A stretch of DNA of 11,953 nt from CAZQEZ01 sp964592475 (GCA_964592475.1 CAZQEZ010000130.1:1-11953), one strand, 5' to 3'; shown: positions 6,101 through 11,953, numbered from the stretch's first letter. Translations and numbers: made by a program. The notes: generated from the letters alone by a model not told the origin.

Positions 6101-8896
6101 ATGAAGAAGATTATATCATTTTTGTTATCACTTTTTATCTCCGTATCATCCTTTGCCTTTATTGAAGGAGCATTTAATTTAAAAGTAGATTATCATAAAA
6201 AGCCTTTGGGCATAGACAATCCATCCCCTTTTTTCAGCTGGGTAGTAGGTGATCGATCGCGTGGTGCGTTACAATCTTCCTATAGGCTAATTGTAAGCTC
6301 TACTGCTGAAAAGCTACATCTCAACCAGGGGGATATCTGGGACAGCAAAAAAGTAAATTCTAATCAATCGTACGAAATTTTATACGCCGGTAAACCTCTG
6401 CACTCCAAAACCCGCTACTATTGGAAAGTGATGACCTGGAATAGCAATGACAAGCCTTCACGCTGGAGCGAGATTACCTGGTTTGAAACCGGTATTTTTG
6501 ATGAAAACGAATGGCAGGCGCTATGGATAAAGGATAACACTCCCATGCCGGAAAAGGATGAAGACTATTACGATAAAATGCCGGCCCCGCTTTTCCGCCA
6601 TAGTTTTAGCCTGGACAAGAAAATCAAAAAAGCCCGACTTTATATTTCCGGACTGGGATATTACGAAGCTTACCTGAACGGTGAAAAAGTTGGCAACCAT
6701 TTGCTGGATCCTGGCTGGACACAATATGCCAAAACCGTATTTTATGCTGCATACGACGTAACCAACCAATTGAAAAATGGTGAAAATGCCATGGGCGTGA
6801 TGCTAGGCAATGGCTGGTACACCCCCTTCCCTCTGCGGGTTTTTGGCAGAATAGACCTAAGGGAAGTACTTACCTCCGGAGAGCCTAAATTCATCAGCCA
6901 GCTGGAAGTAACATTTGAAGACGGCAGTAAAGAAGTAATCGGTAGCAGTCCTGACTGGAGAACTGCGCCCGGTCCAATAATAAGAAACAACGTGTACCTT
7001 GGGGAATGGTACGATGCCCGGGATGAAAAACCAGGATGGAAATCAGCTGGTTACAACGACCGGGAGTGGAAAAAAACCCAAAAAGCCGACGCACCGGAAG
7101 GTGATCTGGTTTGGCAGTACATCCCTCCTATTAAACATACACGCACCGTTTACCCCGTTGCCATAGAAGAACCTAAGCCTGATACTTTCGTGGTGGACAT
7201 GGGCCAAAATTTTGCCGGTGTAATTCGATTTCGTACCCGGGCACCTAAAGGCACCGAAGTCGTTTTTCGCTATACGGAATTGGTGTATCCCGATGGCACC
7301 ATCGATACCCGCACCACCGCCGCTACCCAGATTAAAAAGGGAGGCATACAAGGTGGACCGGGTGCTCCGGAAACCGCCTGGCAAGAGGACCGCTACATTT
7401 GCAAGGGTGAAGGACTCGAGGTTTTTCAGCCTAGCTTTACATTTCATGGATTCCGTTACGTAGAGATTACCGGTTTGCCGGAAGCGCCAGGTTTGAATGA
7501 CATTGAAGGTATTCGCCTTAATTCCGACCTGAAAGATGCAGCATCATTTACATGTAGTAATAATTTATTCAACACTGTACAAAAGGTGGCGGAGTGGACC
7601 ATGCTGAGCAATGTTTTTAGCATTGAATCCGACTGCCCGGCACGGGAAAAATTTGGTTATGGAGGCGATATGGTTACTGCTGGTGAAACTTATATTTACA
7701 ATTATGACATGGCTAATTTTTATGCCAAAACTGTGCGTGATTTCACCAACGATCGGCTGCCAAGTGGCGCAATGACCGAATGTGCCCCCAATATCGGCAT
7801 TAATGGACACGGAGTAAAACCCGGCACCGGCCCCGTTGGCTGGACGCTGGCACACCCGTTTTTGCTGGATAAACTGTACAAGTACTATGGCAATCTTGCA
7901 CTGGTGAAAGAGCAATACCAGCCCTTGAAGGAACTGGTTGATTTTTATCAGAAAAATGTACCCAATCATATCATTGAAGTAGGTATTAGTGACCATGTTA
8001 GTTTAGATGATCGCCCGGTACCGGTAACCAGTACTGCTTTTTATTTCCATCACGCGCAAATACTATCAGACATGGCCGGCATTTTGAGCAAAACTAAAGA
8101 CCAGCAAAAATATCAAGCTTTGGCTAATGATATCAAGCAGGCCTTTATTGATACCTTTGTAAATCAGGAAACAGGCGAAGTGTATACCCATACCCAGGCA
8201 GCACAGGTATTTGCCTTGTATTATAACCTTTTCCCCAGCATACAGGTACGCCGTAAAGCCCTGGATGTGTTAATGGATGAAATTTATATTGAACATGACG
8301 GCCACCTGAGCACCGGCATATTTGCCACCAAAATGATGCTGAATGTGCTCAGCGACGAAGGCCTTAATGAGGTAGCCTATGACATGATGAGCCAAAAGGA
8401 ATTTCCGGGCTTTGGTTACATGATAGACAATGGTGCCACTACCCTGTGGGAAAATTGGGGTTTTAAGACAAATGATTCGAAAAATCATCCCATGTTTGGC
8501 TCCATCAGCGAGTGGTTTCATAGATCCATATTAGGTATAGATCAAACCAGGGAAAGCGTCGCGTTTGAAGAAATCATTATCAGACCTGCTTTGGTTGGAG
8601 GTCTGCAATGGGCTAATGGACATTACCAATCCATTCGCGGAAAAATTGCAGTAGATTGGTGGAAATTTGGAGATGATATATTCGTGGATGTTACCATTCC
8701 GGCCAACAGTAAAGCACAAGTATATTTGCCGGTAGTAGCTAAAACACGTCCTACCATTATTGAAAGAGATGAAGTATTGGTAGAGCAAGGCATCCATAAA
8801 AAAGATAGGGAAACCATTAAGTTTATAGCCGACGAGAAAGAATATTATCATTTTGAAGTAAGCGCCGGCGATTACCAATTTAAAATCAAACACTGA
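6101..8896 (+). CDS. Secreted alpha-L-rhamnosidase, glycoside hydrolase family 78
   Basis: GH78 enzymes release terminal alpha-L-rhamnose from plant or algal polysaccharides and glycosides by an inverting mechanism. Residues 1-19 are a signal peptide ending SSFA, so it acts in the periplasm or outside. In order follow an N-terminal beta-sandwich (LKVDYHKKPLGIDNPSP), a second sandwich from about 164 (YEAYLNGEKVGNHLLDPGW), a third near 345-470 (VDMGQNFAGVIRF), the (alpha/alpha)6 catalytic barrel about 475-810, and a C-terminal sandwich. The DCPxREKxGYxGD motif gives D511, E516 and D523, and TTLWENW gives E784. These match the acidic catalytic set known for BsRhaB-type enzymes. The 931-residue length is normal and no break is seen. 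The next gene, now broken, begins 3 bases after the stop. Confidence 0.95.
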   Translation: MKKIISFLLSLFISVSSFAFIEGAFNLKVDYHKKPLGIDNPSPFFSWVVGDRSRGALQSSYRLIVSSTAEKLHLNQGDIWDSKKVNSNQSYEILYAGKPLHSKTRYYWKVMTWNSNDKPSRWSEITWFETGIFDENEWQALWIKDNTPMPEKDEDYYDKMPAPLFRHSFSLDKKIKKARLYISGLGYYEAYLNGEKVGNHLLDPGWTQYAKTVFYAAYDVTNQLKNGENAMGVMLGNGWYTPFPLRVFGRIDLREVLTSGEPKFISQLEVTFEDGSKEVIGSSPDWRTAPGPIIRNNVYLGEWYDARDEKPGWKSAGYNDREWKKTQKADAPEGDLVWQYIPPIKHTRTVYPVAIEEPKPDTFVVDMGQNFAGVIRFRTRAPKGTEVVFRYTELVYPDGTIDTRTTAATQIKKGGIQGGPGAPETAWQEDRYICKGEGLEVFQPSFTFHGFRYVEITGLPEAPGLNDIEGIRLNSDLKDAASFTCSNNLFNTVQKVAEWTMLSNVFSIESDCPAREKFGYGGDMVTAGETYIYNYDMANFYAKTVRDFTNDRLPSGAMTECAPNIGINGHGVKPGTGPVGWTLAHPFLLDKLYKYYGNLALVKEQYQPLKELVDFYQKNVPNHIIEVGISDHVSLDDRPVPVTSTAFYFHHAQILSDMAGILSKTKDQQKYQALANDIKQAFIDTFVNQETGEVYTHTQAAQVFALYYNLFPSIQVRRKALDVLMDEIYIEHDGHLSTGIFATKMMLNVLSDEGLNEVAYDMMSQKEFPGFGYMIDNGATTLWENWGFKTNDSKNHPMFGSISEWFHRSILGIDQTRESVAFEEIIIRPALVGGLQWANGHYQSIRGKIAVDWWKFGDDIFVDVTIPANSKAQVYLPVVAKTRPTIIERDEVLVEQGIHKKDRETIKFIADEKEYYHFEVSAGDYQFKIKH

Positions 8897-8899
8897 GAA

Positions 8900-9354
8900 A
8901 TGAAACACAACTGGTTGTTACTTTTTCTTTGGCTGCTTTTGGGTTGTGAACCGGAAGAGACCACTTTCTCAAATAATGATTTTGAAAAAGCTTTCAAAAA
9001 TTCAAAGTTAGCCAACCAGGCTTTATGCAATTCATATGCCTATTTGCAAGGCTGGCTTCTGAAGATCGATGATGAAAGCGGTTTGATTCCACGCAATCTA
9101 TTTGATGACAAAAATATATGGAATGCCAAAGATGCCGGGCCGACAACTATCCAAGGCACCGGGAGTATTTGCATCTTCCGCAAGATTATGCCAGAATAAA
9201 TCAATTTCAGGAATGGTTTACCGTAAAGCCAGCTGAAAAAGTAAAGGTAATAAGCAGTAAAGTTAAAATACCCTATACTTACAACGGAAATGATCGAATT
9301 CCTATATCATTCAATGGTGGTGATAGCTTAAAAATTGTAATTATAAAAATATAA
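8900..9354 (+). pseudogene. Broken lipoprotein gene: N-terminus fused to C-terminus, frameshifted
   Basis: The first frame begins with a clear lipoprotein signal (LWLLLGC, lipid Cys at residue 16) and reads YLQGWLLKIDDESGLIP, then NIWNAKDAG. At about 9137 one base is missing. Shifting by -1 restores ADNYP, which I recall as the continuation of this motif in a family of secreted sugar-related proteins. Immediately after NYP the sequence jumps to HREYLHLP, then DYARINQFQEWF, and ends VIIKI at 9354. This looks like the C-terminal tail of the same protein. The large middle, with any catalytic part, is therefore absent. It sits 3 bases after the rhamnosidase and was probably co-expressed with it. 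The family name is not certain. Misassembly close to the gap is an alternative to true deletion. Confidence 0.7.
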
Positions 9355-9595
9355 AATTATGAGAATTTTAACCTATGTTGCAATTGTAACCTTATTGAAT
9401 AGTTGCACGTTTGCACAAAAAACCGATACGGTATCCCGTGAAATTGGAACTTTTACATGCTGGATATAACCACTCGTAACTTTGACCTGCAGGATGTAAT
9501 CGCTTAAATTTGGGGTGAAATACTCTTTTTTAGTAAACAAGGAAATATGTTTGGTAATTCAAGAGCGAAGAGGATTCTGGAATTAAAATGCCACA

Positions 9596-9695
9596 NNNNN
9601 NNNNNNNNNNNNNNNNNNNNNNNNNNNNNNNNNNNNNNNNNNNNNNNNNNNNNNNNNNNNNNNNNNNNNNNNNNNNNNNNNNNNNNNNNNNNNNN
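9596..9695. other. Assembly gap (100 Ns)
   Basis: Exactly 100 Ns is the usual placeholder for a scaffold join of unknown length. The repeat sequence on its right side probably caused the break. Everything between 9566 and 9779 should be read with caution. Confidence 0.99.
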
Positions 9696-9758
9696 AGGCA
9701 CCAAGGCACGAAGGTTTTTATCAAAAAATAGCCACGAAGGCACGAAGACTCGAAGAGG
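9696..9758. repeat. Imperfect 8-bp tandem repeats (AGGCACGA type)
   Basis: Units of AGGCACGA or close variants (AGGCACCA, AGCCACGA, AGACTCGA) stand head to tail in two clusters, 9696-9714 and 9729-9758, separated by a T/A-rich break. The left side of the gap ends GCCACA, which could be the beginning of the same array. From memory, CCACGAAGGCACGAAG repeats are scattered between genes in many environmental bacteria. Here they lie within a former gene. Confidence 0.7.
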
Positions 9759-9974
9759 ATTCTAAAATTAAAAATGCCAGCAGCGATATCGATGGCAAAA
9801 GATTTGAAGTAGAGAAACTTATATTAGATTTTAGTGGAGGTTCAGATGCAGATGTATTTGCCAGCTAAGAATTGGAATTCAAGCAAGCGGAGGTAGTGAT
9901 GTAGATGTAATTGGCGGCGCAAAGATCATTAAAAATGATTCTGATCGTTCTTCAGATGTTAGCATTAATTAAGG

Positions 9975-10085
9975 ATGAATTTTCAGCTGGTTGGAAACGA
10001 GTTATCTGATCCATTGAAATTGGATTTGATGAATAAACCAGCTCCCCTGATGAAGAAAAAACCAATAAATCATGATCAGCATTGA
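9975..10085 (+). CDS. Doubtful 36-residue open frame
   Basis: An ATG two bases after the stop of the GIN-domain pseudogene opens a 36-residue frame (MNFQLVGNELSDPLKLDLM and on to NHDQH). It overlaps the following gene by 14 bases. It has no recognisable motif, signal peptide or promoter. It fills the otherwise unexplained 9973-10071 spacer and may be a gene remnant or chance. Confidence 0.15.
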   Translation: MNFQLVGNELSDPLKLDLMNKPAPLMKKKPINHDQH

Positions 10086-10380
10086 AGATGAAATCAGACA
10101 AAAACTTCCCCACCTTAAATTGGCCATAGTTGCATGCCAGGTAAAAAACTCCGATTACGATCACGATCTTTGGCAGCAAATTAAAGAAAAAAGTGAGCAA
10201 ATAAGACAGGAAAGTGATTTTGATCAAATTAAAAACCAAGACAATATTAAAGCCTGCAAAGATGCTTATCGAGCACTAGGCAAAGACCCCAATCGTTACC
10301 GACCTTCGGCAGAATCGCTCAGGCGCAGAATAGTAAGTAGTGCAGGTACTAAAACAGTATATCCTCCTTCAGGCTCCTGA
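10072..10380 (+). pseudogene. Truncated B3/B4 tRNA-binding domain protein (PheT-like editing domain)
   Basis: The 102-residue frame starts like stand-alone B3/B4 proteins, which resemble the editing domain of the phenylalanyl-tRNA synthetase beta chain: ISIEDEIRQKLPHLKLAIV, a DLWQQI helix, and the hallmark AYRALGKDPNRYRPSAESL followed by RRRI. After residue about 87 the sequence no longer resembles the family. It runs through SSAGTKTVYPPSG to a stop, although intact members continue to roughly 220-230 residues as I recall. None of the three frames continues the lost half in the following bases. It is a 5' fragment, perhaps still translated but without the complete domain. It lies within a run of decayed genes. 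Confidence 0.7.
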
Positions 10381-10475
10381 TTTAAGATTTAATAAAATTC
10401 TATAAGTTAAATGCTTAATATACTTATAAGAGATAAAAACAAAATTATCAATATTGCCGATTAATTGCGACCAAG

Positions 10476-10636
10476 TTAGATGATCTAATCACTTTTGAGG
10501 GAGATGTTGATCAACTAAAGATATCAATTAAAGAGGCTGTAGAAAACTATTTAGCAATATGCAAATTTCTGGGCAAGGTACCCCACAAATCTTATAATCT
10601 TTTGCTCGTGATGAGATTGTTTTTGGTTTAGACTAA
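10476..10636 (+). pseudogene. Relic of a second hicB antitoxin gene
   Basis: Positions 10479-10595 translate to DDLITFEGDVDQLKISIKEA and on through ENYLAICKFLGKVPHKSY, aligning with residues 31-70 of the intact HicB downstream. By hand count 102 of 117 aligned bases match (about 87%), with one codon deleted. The N-terminal 30 residues and the entire ribbon-helix-helix domain are missing. The frame runs on to a TAG at 10629. The short reading RDEIVFG (10607-10627) just after it resembles the start of HicB (EDEVFFG), possibly a second scrambled piece, but it is too short to be sure. The relic shows that hicB was once duplicated or that a related operon stood here. Confidence 0.75.
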
Positions 10637-10639
10637 TAC

Positions 10640-10670
10640 TTGCAACCAATTAACAGTTGCATTATCTTTG
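10640..10670 (+). promoter_or_regulatory. hicAB promoter
   Basis: TTG at 10640-10642, a 20-base spacer and TATCTTTG at 10663-10670 match the Bacteroidota promoter exactly. Transcription should begin near 10675, so the hicA ATG at 10678 would have almost no leader. This supports the ATG at 10678 over the TTG at 10657, which lies inside the promoter. Confidence 0.6.
10641..10661. promoter_or_regulatory. Palindromic operator candidate in the hicAB promoter
   Basis: TGCAAC (10641-10646), nine bases, then GTTGCA (10656-10661) form a perfect inverted repeat filling the spacer between the -33 and -7 elements. Bound protein here would block RNA polymerase. HicB has a C-terminal ribbon-helix-helix domain, and toxin-antitoxin operons are commonly self-repressed, so this is the likely HicB or HicAB site. 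Binding is inferred. Confidence 0.55.
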
Positions 10671-10677
10671 TATTCAA

Positions 10678-10935
10678 ATGACTAAGATAGACAAACTGAT
10701 TTACAGATTACTTTCAAGACCAAGAGATTTCACTTATGATGAATTGGTAAAAGTTCTCAATCATTTTGGCTATGATGAAATTAAAAAAGGCAAAACTGCC
10801 GGATCCAGGAGAGCATTTGTAAGCGAAGTAACGAAACACATAGTTAGACTTCATAAACCACATCCTGGCAACATCTTAAAGATGTATGTGATTGATTATG
10901 TGATTGGAGAATTAAAGGATCAGAGATTATTATGA
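10678..10935 (+). CDS. hicA: HicA-type mRNA interferase toxin
   Basis: HicA toxins are small double-stranded-RNA-binding-fold proteins that cleave mRNA and halt growth until neutralised by HicB. From the ATG at 10678 the protein has 85 residues, the normal size. The helix FTYDELVKVLNHFGY, the strand motif KTAGSRRAF (39-47) and LHKPHPGNILK (58-68) fit the YcfA/HicA family. This subfamily has GSR where classical HicA has GSH with the catalytic His, and instead carries His59 and His62 in LHKPHP. Which His is active is not settled by sequence alone. Its TGA overlaps the hicB ATG in an ATGA junction, so translation is coupled. The TTG start at 10657 is rejected because it lies in the promoter. Confidence 0.88.
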   Translation: MTKIDKLIYRLLSRPRDFTYDELVKVLNHFGYDEIKKGKTAGSRRAFVSEVTKHIVRLHKPHPGNILKMYVIDYVIGELKDQRLL

Positions 10936-11285
10936 AAGATATTTTAAAATATAAGGATTTCATAGGAACTGTTCATTACAGTACAGAGGATGAAGTATTT
11001 TTTGGTAAACTCGAAGGTATTGATGATCTAATTACTTTTGAGGGAAATAATGTTGATCAATTAAAGAGATCATTCCAAGAGGCAGTAGAGGACTATTTAG
11101 CAATTTGCAAATCTGTGGGCAAGGCACCCCATAAATCTTATAAAGGGACTTTTAACGTGCGGATTAAACCAAATTTACATAAACTAGCTGCCTATAAATC
11201 GGTGGAATTAGGTATGTCTTTAAATCAGTTTGTGGAACAAGCAATAAACGATAAATTAATCAATACGAGGGAAAATAATCATTAA
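10932..11285 (+). CDS. hicB: HicB antitoxin with ribbon-helix-helix DNA-binding domain
   Basis: HicB binds and blocks HicA and usually represses its own operon. The protein has 117 residues. The N-terminal partial RNase H-like domain covers about 1-66 (YKDFIGTVHYSTEDEVFFGK, LEGIDDLITFEG, EDYLAICKSVGK). A ribbon-helix-helix domain follows at 72-110: strand TFNVRIKP, then LHKLAAYKSVELGMSLNQFV. This order is typical of the HicB family PF05534. The ATG shares four bases with the end of hicA. Part of this gene is also found as a decayed copy upstream (10479-10595). It appears complete and in frame. Confidence 0.88.
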   Translation: MKDILKYKDFIGTVHYSTEDEVFFGKLEGIDDLITFEGNNVDQLKRSFQEAVEDYLAICKSVGKAPHKSYKGTFNVRIKPNLHKLAAYKSVELGMSLNQFVEQAINDKLINTRENNH

Positions 11286-11350
11286 TGACCGTGTCATTGC
11301 TATCACTGAAGAAGATATTGAGTAAAGAATAAGGAGATAAAGCTCCAATA

Positions 11351-11374
11351 TTGTCAAATACAAAACTTTGACAA
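11351..11374. other. Perfect 8-bp inverted repeat downstream of hicB
   Basis: TTGTCAAA (11351-11358), spacer TACAAAAC, TTTGACAA (11367-11374). It lies 65 bases after hicB and about 55 bases beyond the 3' end of the minus-strand gene at 11429. It could be a transcription end hairpin, but there is no T-run on the plus strand. A protein-binding site is the other reading. Confidence 0.4.
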
Positions 11375-11428
11375 ATTAGGAACATGCTAGTTAGTTGTTT
11401 TAATTAATTATATGTCTCGTGCAAATGT

Positions 11429-11704
11429 TTAAATTTTAACATATTCTTCCAAGACAATTGATGAGTCTACAAAAGTCATTTTGGGAGCTGATAATGTATT
11501 TGCAATTACTACTAATAATGAATTATAATATTTCGCCATTCCATGTGGAATACCAACAGCAAATGAATAATTCTCAACATTTTCTTCATTGTATCCAAAC
11601 TGAATTTCAATTTCTACCTCAATGAAAAAATCTCTTTCCTTTGGTACAAATTTTTTTAAATCTATACCCTTCGGATTACTAATATACTTTATCGAAAAAT
11701 TCAT
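11429..11704 (-). CDS. Small Imm8-like putative immunity protein
   Basis: The protein has 91 residues from the ATG at 11704. A TTG at 11731 would add nine residues and is less likely. Its order of features resembles the Imm8 immunity family as I recall it: IDLKKFVPKERDFFIEVEI near the start (compare D-L-E-x-(Y/W)-V-P), a central YSFAVGIPHGM (compare S-F-D-I-x-V-C-T-P), and the late strand SSIVLEEYVKI. Imm8 proteins neutralise polymorphic toxins delivered by contact-dependent or secretion systems. There is no signal peptide, so it is probably cytosolic. It follows, on the same strand, the end of another gene at 11801. The assignment is tentative. The gene itself is plausible but small and very AT-rich. 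Confidence 0.6.
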   Translation of the reverse strand: MNFSIKYISNPKGIDLKKFVPKERDFFIEVEIEIQFGYNEENVENYSFAVGIPHGMAKYYNSLLVVIANTLSAPKMTFVDSSIVLEEYVKI

Positions 11705-11800
11705 ATTACTGCTGAAAACTAAATATTCCAATCAAAAAATTGCTTATAATACAATTTTATCTTGATCCTTACCTATGAAAAGCTTTAAATAATCTTTATT

Positions 11801-11953
11801 CTAATGTATATCTATTATAAAATCATCTATAAACTCCAAAATTAATACACTGCTGATTAAAAATACAAACGTCCATAATAGAATCTTTAATCTTTTATTA
11901 GATTTTTTACAAAATTTAATAAAACCATCCTTTTTGTCATGGATAATATGTTC
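11801..11953 (-). CDS. C-terminal end of an unidentified membrane protein (partial)
   Basis: A minus-strand frame enters from the right edge and stays open for 50 residues to a TAG at 11803-11801. It reads EHIIHDKKDGFIKFCKKSNK, then a basic RLK and a hydrophobic helix (ILLWTFVFLISSVLILEF), then DDFIIDIH at the end. The basic segment before the helix suggests a cytoplasmic N-side and a short external tail. No start is visible in this frame, so the gene begins outside the window. The Imm8-like gene follows after 96 bases on the same strand. I do not recognise the family, and a C-terminal toxin domain is not evident in what is visible. Confidence 0.5.
   Translation of the reverse strand, partial: EHIIHDKKDGFIKFCKKSNKRLKILLWTFVFLISSVLILEFIDDFIIDIH
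11837..11869 (-). promoter_or_regulatory. Candidate promoter for the Imm8-like gene
   Basis: On the minus strand TTTG (11869-11866), 21 bases and TAATTTTG (11844-11837) fit the Bacteroidota pattern. It lies within the 3' end of the partial upstream gene and would leave a leader of about 130 bases before the ATG at 11704. The match is good but the local AT content makes chance matches common. Confidence 0.3.

Larger units (their letters stand above)
9566..9779 (+). repeat. Direct repeat pair flanking the gap and 8-bp array
   Basis: CGAAGAGGATTCT plus AATTAAAATGCCA occurs at 9566-9593 and, with AA in place of GG and one extra A, at 9751-9779. The two copies frame the gap and the GGCACGAAG array inside the GIN-domain pseudogene. 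This suggests a local duplication that came with, or resulted from, the inserted repeats. Confidence 0.6.
9359..9972 (+). pseudogene. Broken secreted GIN-domain (DUF2807-like) protein
   Basis: It starts at ATG 9359 with a signal peptide (VTLLNSCTFAQ) and SREIGTFT, typical of the head of GIN/DUF2807 putative adhesin proteins. A -1 frameshift near 9457 leads to LDITTRNFDLQDVIA, a TAA stop (9505-9507), then WGEILFFSKQGNMFGNSRAK. A repeat array and the N gap interrupt it. On the other side come FEVEKLILDFSGGSDADVFAS, another TAA (9866-9868), a second -1 frameshift near 9878, and IQASGGSDVDVIGGAKIIK ending at TAA 9970-9972. The repeated GGSDxDV turns are the beta-helix signature of the domain. The true gene length is unknown because of the gap. 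It cannot make the full protein as it stands, unless the sequence contains errors. Confidence 0.65.

Noticed and set aside
6521..8908. Several minus-strand open frames of 60-143 codons opposite the rhamnosidase
   Set aside because: All lie fully within the GH78 gene on the other strand, have no recognisable motifs, and are expected shadows of its codon usage.
9504..9765. Open frames running through the N gap
   Set aside because: Their length comes from undefined bases. The real content is the GIN-domain pseudogene and the repeat array.
9559..9779. Possible insertion sequence or CRISPR array at the gap
   Set aside because: No transposase, no terminal inverted repeats and no spacer structure are visible; the units are imperfect 8-bp tandem copies.
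9952..10239. Minus-strand open frame opposite the B3/B4 fragment
   Set aside because: Antisense to a recognisable coding sequence and without promoter or motif; its hydrophobic look comes from the Lys- and Asp-rich opposite strand.
10410..10463. 17-residue frame beginning MLNILIRDKNK ahead of the hicB relic
   Set aside because: Could be the lost start of the relic, but it shows no convincing match to the HicB N-terminus.
11285..11332. Short plus-strand frame after hicB (NDRVIAITEEDIE reading or an ATG frame of 15 codons)
   Set aside because: The reading looks protein-like and might be a gene end remnant, but it is too short to assign and has no start or promoter.

Overview
The window looks like a chromosomal contig piece from a member of the Bacteroidota, probably Cytophagales-like. 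The reasons are the sequence style of LepA, FolD (VIDVGTTRV) and QueE, AT-rich spacers, the lack of clear Shine-Dalgarno sites, and several matches to the Bacteroidota promoter pattern TTG-N18-21-TAnnTTTG. A run of exactly 100 Ns (9596-9695) marks a scaffold gap.

Left block (41-3366, minus strand): a tightly packed operon lepA-folD-queE, with a 1-base gap and an 8-base overlap. It joins translation (EF4), one-carbon folate metabolism and queuosine precursor synthesis. Middle block (3740-5972): a secreted beta-sandwich protein on the plus strand. Convergent to it are a small degenerate response-regulator receiver domain and a two-helix membrane protein, both on the minus strand and each with its own candidate promoter. 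Sugar block (6101-9354): an intact 931-residue secreted GH78 alpha-L-rhamnosidase, followed after 3 bases by a lipoprotein gene that is now only a pseudogene (N-terminus joined to C-terminus, plus a -1 frameshift).

Decay zone (8900-10636): four broken genes in a row. They are the lipoprotein, a GIN-domain (DUF2807-like) secreted protein carrying two TAA stops, two -1 frameshifts and an inserted 8-bp repeat array with the assembly gap, a truncated B3/B4 tRNA-editing-like protein, and a relic of hicB. The zone ends at an intact hicA-hicB toxin-antitoxin operon (10678-11285). That operon's promoter carries a perfect TGCAAC-N9-GTTGCA palindrome exactly between its -33 and -7 elements, a strong candidate for the autoregulatory operator. 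The hicB relic upstream is about 87% identical by hand count to part of the working hicB.

Right edge (11429-11953, minus strand): a small protein resembling the Imm8 immunity family, and upstream of it the C-terminal end of an unidentified membrane protein that runs off the window. No tRNA, rRNA, CRISPR array or complete insertion sequence was seen. I found no clearly new multi-gene system. The most rewarding places are the hicAB control region with its decayed paralogue, the pseudo-receiver, and the repeat-riddled decay zone.
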